DNA of 6,853 bases from CAWDPQ01 sp049642465. GTDB taxonomy: Bacteria; Acidobacteriota; Vicinamibacteria; Vicinamibacterales; 2-12-FULL-66-21. Under the pieces are notes generated by a model that saw only the letters and a program-made list of their open reading frames with translations, was not told where the DNA came from and made no database searches. The position numbers and the translations under genes were made by a program. Position 1 is the first letter of the stretch. Each line of letters opens with the position of its first letter. Of the stretch, positions 5,949-6,853 are shown one piece after another. The stretch covers positions 1-6,853 of the forward strand of contig JBAROV010000124.1 in assembly GCA_049642465.1 (NCBI GenBank). Reading direction: 5' to 3'.

Positions 5949-6853
5949 GCTCGGGTTACGATACGCCCCTGACCGAGCTCCCTCGCTCACTCACGCGCAT
6001 CAACGCGTCCGCCATGGTCGTCGGGACGATTGTCGGCGCCTCGATCTTCGTGCAGCCATCCGAGATTGCTCGTCACCTCGATACCACCGGCCACATCATG
6101 CTCGTGTGGCTCGCCTCCGGCGTCCTCACGCTCTTTGGCGCAATGGTGTGCGCGGAACTGGCGTCCGCCTTCCCGCGCACGGGCGGTCTGTACGTGTTTC
6201 TCCGGGACACGTTCTCCCCCCTCATCGGCTTTCTTTGGGGATGGGCGATGTTCTGGACGATGCATTCGGGAATAGTCGCGGCGATTGCGACGGTCTTTGC
6301 GAGGTATGCCACGCGATTTGTCGATGCCGGCGCCGCCGGGACACGCCTGATTGCGGTCGGCCTCATCATCGCGCTCTCGGCGTTGAACTATGTCGGAGTG
6401 CGCGCCGGCAGCCGGGTTCAGACTGTCCTGACGGGGGTGAAGCTCGCTGCCATTGCGGGGTTGGTTGTCGGGGGATTGGCGTGGGGCGGCAGCGTTCAGA
6501 CGACCACGACGCCCGAGGCGACCGCAGCTGATTTCAGTGATTTCCTGCTGGCCATGGTTGCCGGGCTCTTCGCGTACGGCGGATGGCACATGGTCACCTA
6601 TACAGCGGGCGAAACGGTAATGCCGGCCCGGACCATTCCATCGGCACTCATCGTCGGCGTCACGATCGTGACCGCCTGCTATGTCGCGCTGAACGTCGTC
6701 TACTTGCGCGTGTTGCCGATCGAGACCGTCCGAACGTCGACACGCGTCGCGGCAGATGCGGCGGATGCCCTGATCGGGCACGGCGGATCCGCGCTGCTCG
6801 CGGTTCTGGTGATGATCTCTTCGCTTGGGGCGCTCACTGGCATCGTCCTGACC
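5939..6853 (+). CDS. APC-superfamily amino acid permease (LAT-like), 3' end cut by window edge
   Basis: An integral inner-membrane transporter that takes up or exchanges amino acids. The visible 305 residues stay in frame to the last base. After a short cytoplasmic N-terminus ending TELPRSLTRINA, TM1 carries the unwound substrate motif IVGASIFVQP (31-40), matching the G-x-G-I-F pattern of this superfamily. TM2 follows at about 52-72, ending CAELASAFPRTGG, a typical loop into TM3. TM6 contains FAYGGWHMVTYTAGE (211-225), then PARTIP (229-234), as in L-type (LAT) amino acid transporters. The last residues, SSLGALTGIVLT, match TM8 of that group. Roughly eight of about twelve helices are visible. 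ATG at 5939 is the best start: it gives a normal N-terminus, whereas the next in-frame ATG (6014) would remove residues just before TM1. No strong Shine-Dalgarno sequence precedes it (GGAAGAG at 5918-5924 is too far). The substrate cannot be told from sequence. It is divergent from the peptidase. Confidence 0.9.
   Translation, partial: MLACSGYDTPLTELPRSLTRINASAMVVGTIVGASIFVQPSEIARHLDTTGHIMLVWLASGVLTLFGAMVCAELASAFPRTGGLYVFLRDTFSPLIGFLWGWAMFWTMHSGIVAAIATVFARYATRFVDAGAAGTRLIAVGLIIALSALNYVGVRAGSRVQTVLTGVKLAAIAGLVVGGLAWGGSVQTTTTPEATAADFSDFLLAMVAGLFAYGGWHMVTYTAGETVMPARTIPSALIVGVTIVTACYVALNVVYLRVLPIETVRTSTRVAADAADALIGHGGSALLAVLVMISSLGALTGIVLT

Noticed and set aside
5987..6781. A 264-codon minus-strand open frame over the transporter
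   Set aside because: The plus strand encodes hydrophobic helices with APC-family motifs. The opposing product is highly charged, as expected from the complement of membrane-helix codons.

Overview
The window is GC-rich and densely coded. It looks like chromosomal DNA from a soil-type bacterium, most likely an Acidobacteriota member. That placement is inferred from the gene styles: a Hanks-type kinase fused to a TolB/FlgO-like domain and TPRs, an M61 peptidase with a PDZ domain, and a CPYC-type flavin oxidoreductase. No rRNA, tRNA, CRISPR array, insertion sequence or phage gene was seen.

Layout, left to right. A MocR-type (GntR plus aminotransferase-like) regulator on the minus strand runs off the left edge (1-597). 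A 131-bp gap (598-728) follows, rich in ATTGG(A/C)CC-type repeats. Three more minus-strand genes come next: a thioredoxin-reductase-like FAD oxidoreductase (729-1628), a 787-residue serine/threonine kinase (1628-3991), and a secreted M61 glycyl-aminopeptidase-like protein (4048-5904). The order of transcription is peptidase, kinase, oxidoreductase, then regulator. On the plus strand an APC-superfamily amino acid transporter (5939-6853, cut by the right edge) diverges from the peptidase across only 34 bp.

How the genes may work together. The kinase stop and oxidoreductase start share one base (TGATG), so these two are very probably co-transcribed and translationally coupled. The peptidase lies 56 bp upstream of the kinase with no clear terminator between them, so it may belong to the same transcript. 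The MocR gene has its own leader with candidate operator repeats and is probably a separate or autoregulated unit. The peptidase releasing amino acids outside the cytoplasm and the divergent transporter taking them up is a plausible pairing, but an inference.

The window contains well-known protein families, and I see no clearly new system. The points worth a second look are the kinase-oxidoreductase coupling, the unusual features of the oxidoreductase, the complete lack of cysteine in both the kinase and the peptidase, and the repeat array in front of the MocR gene.
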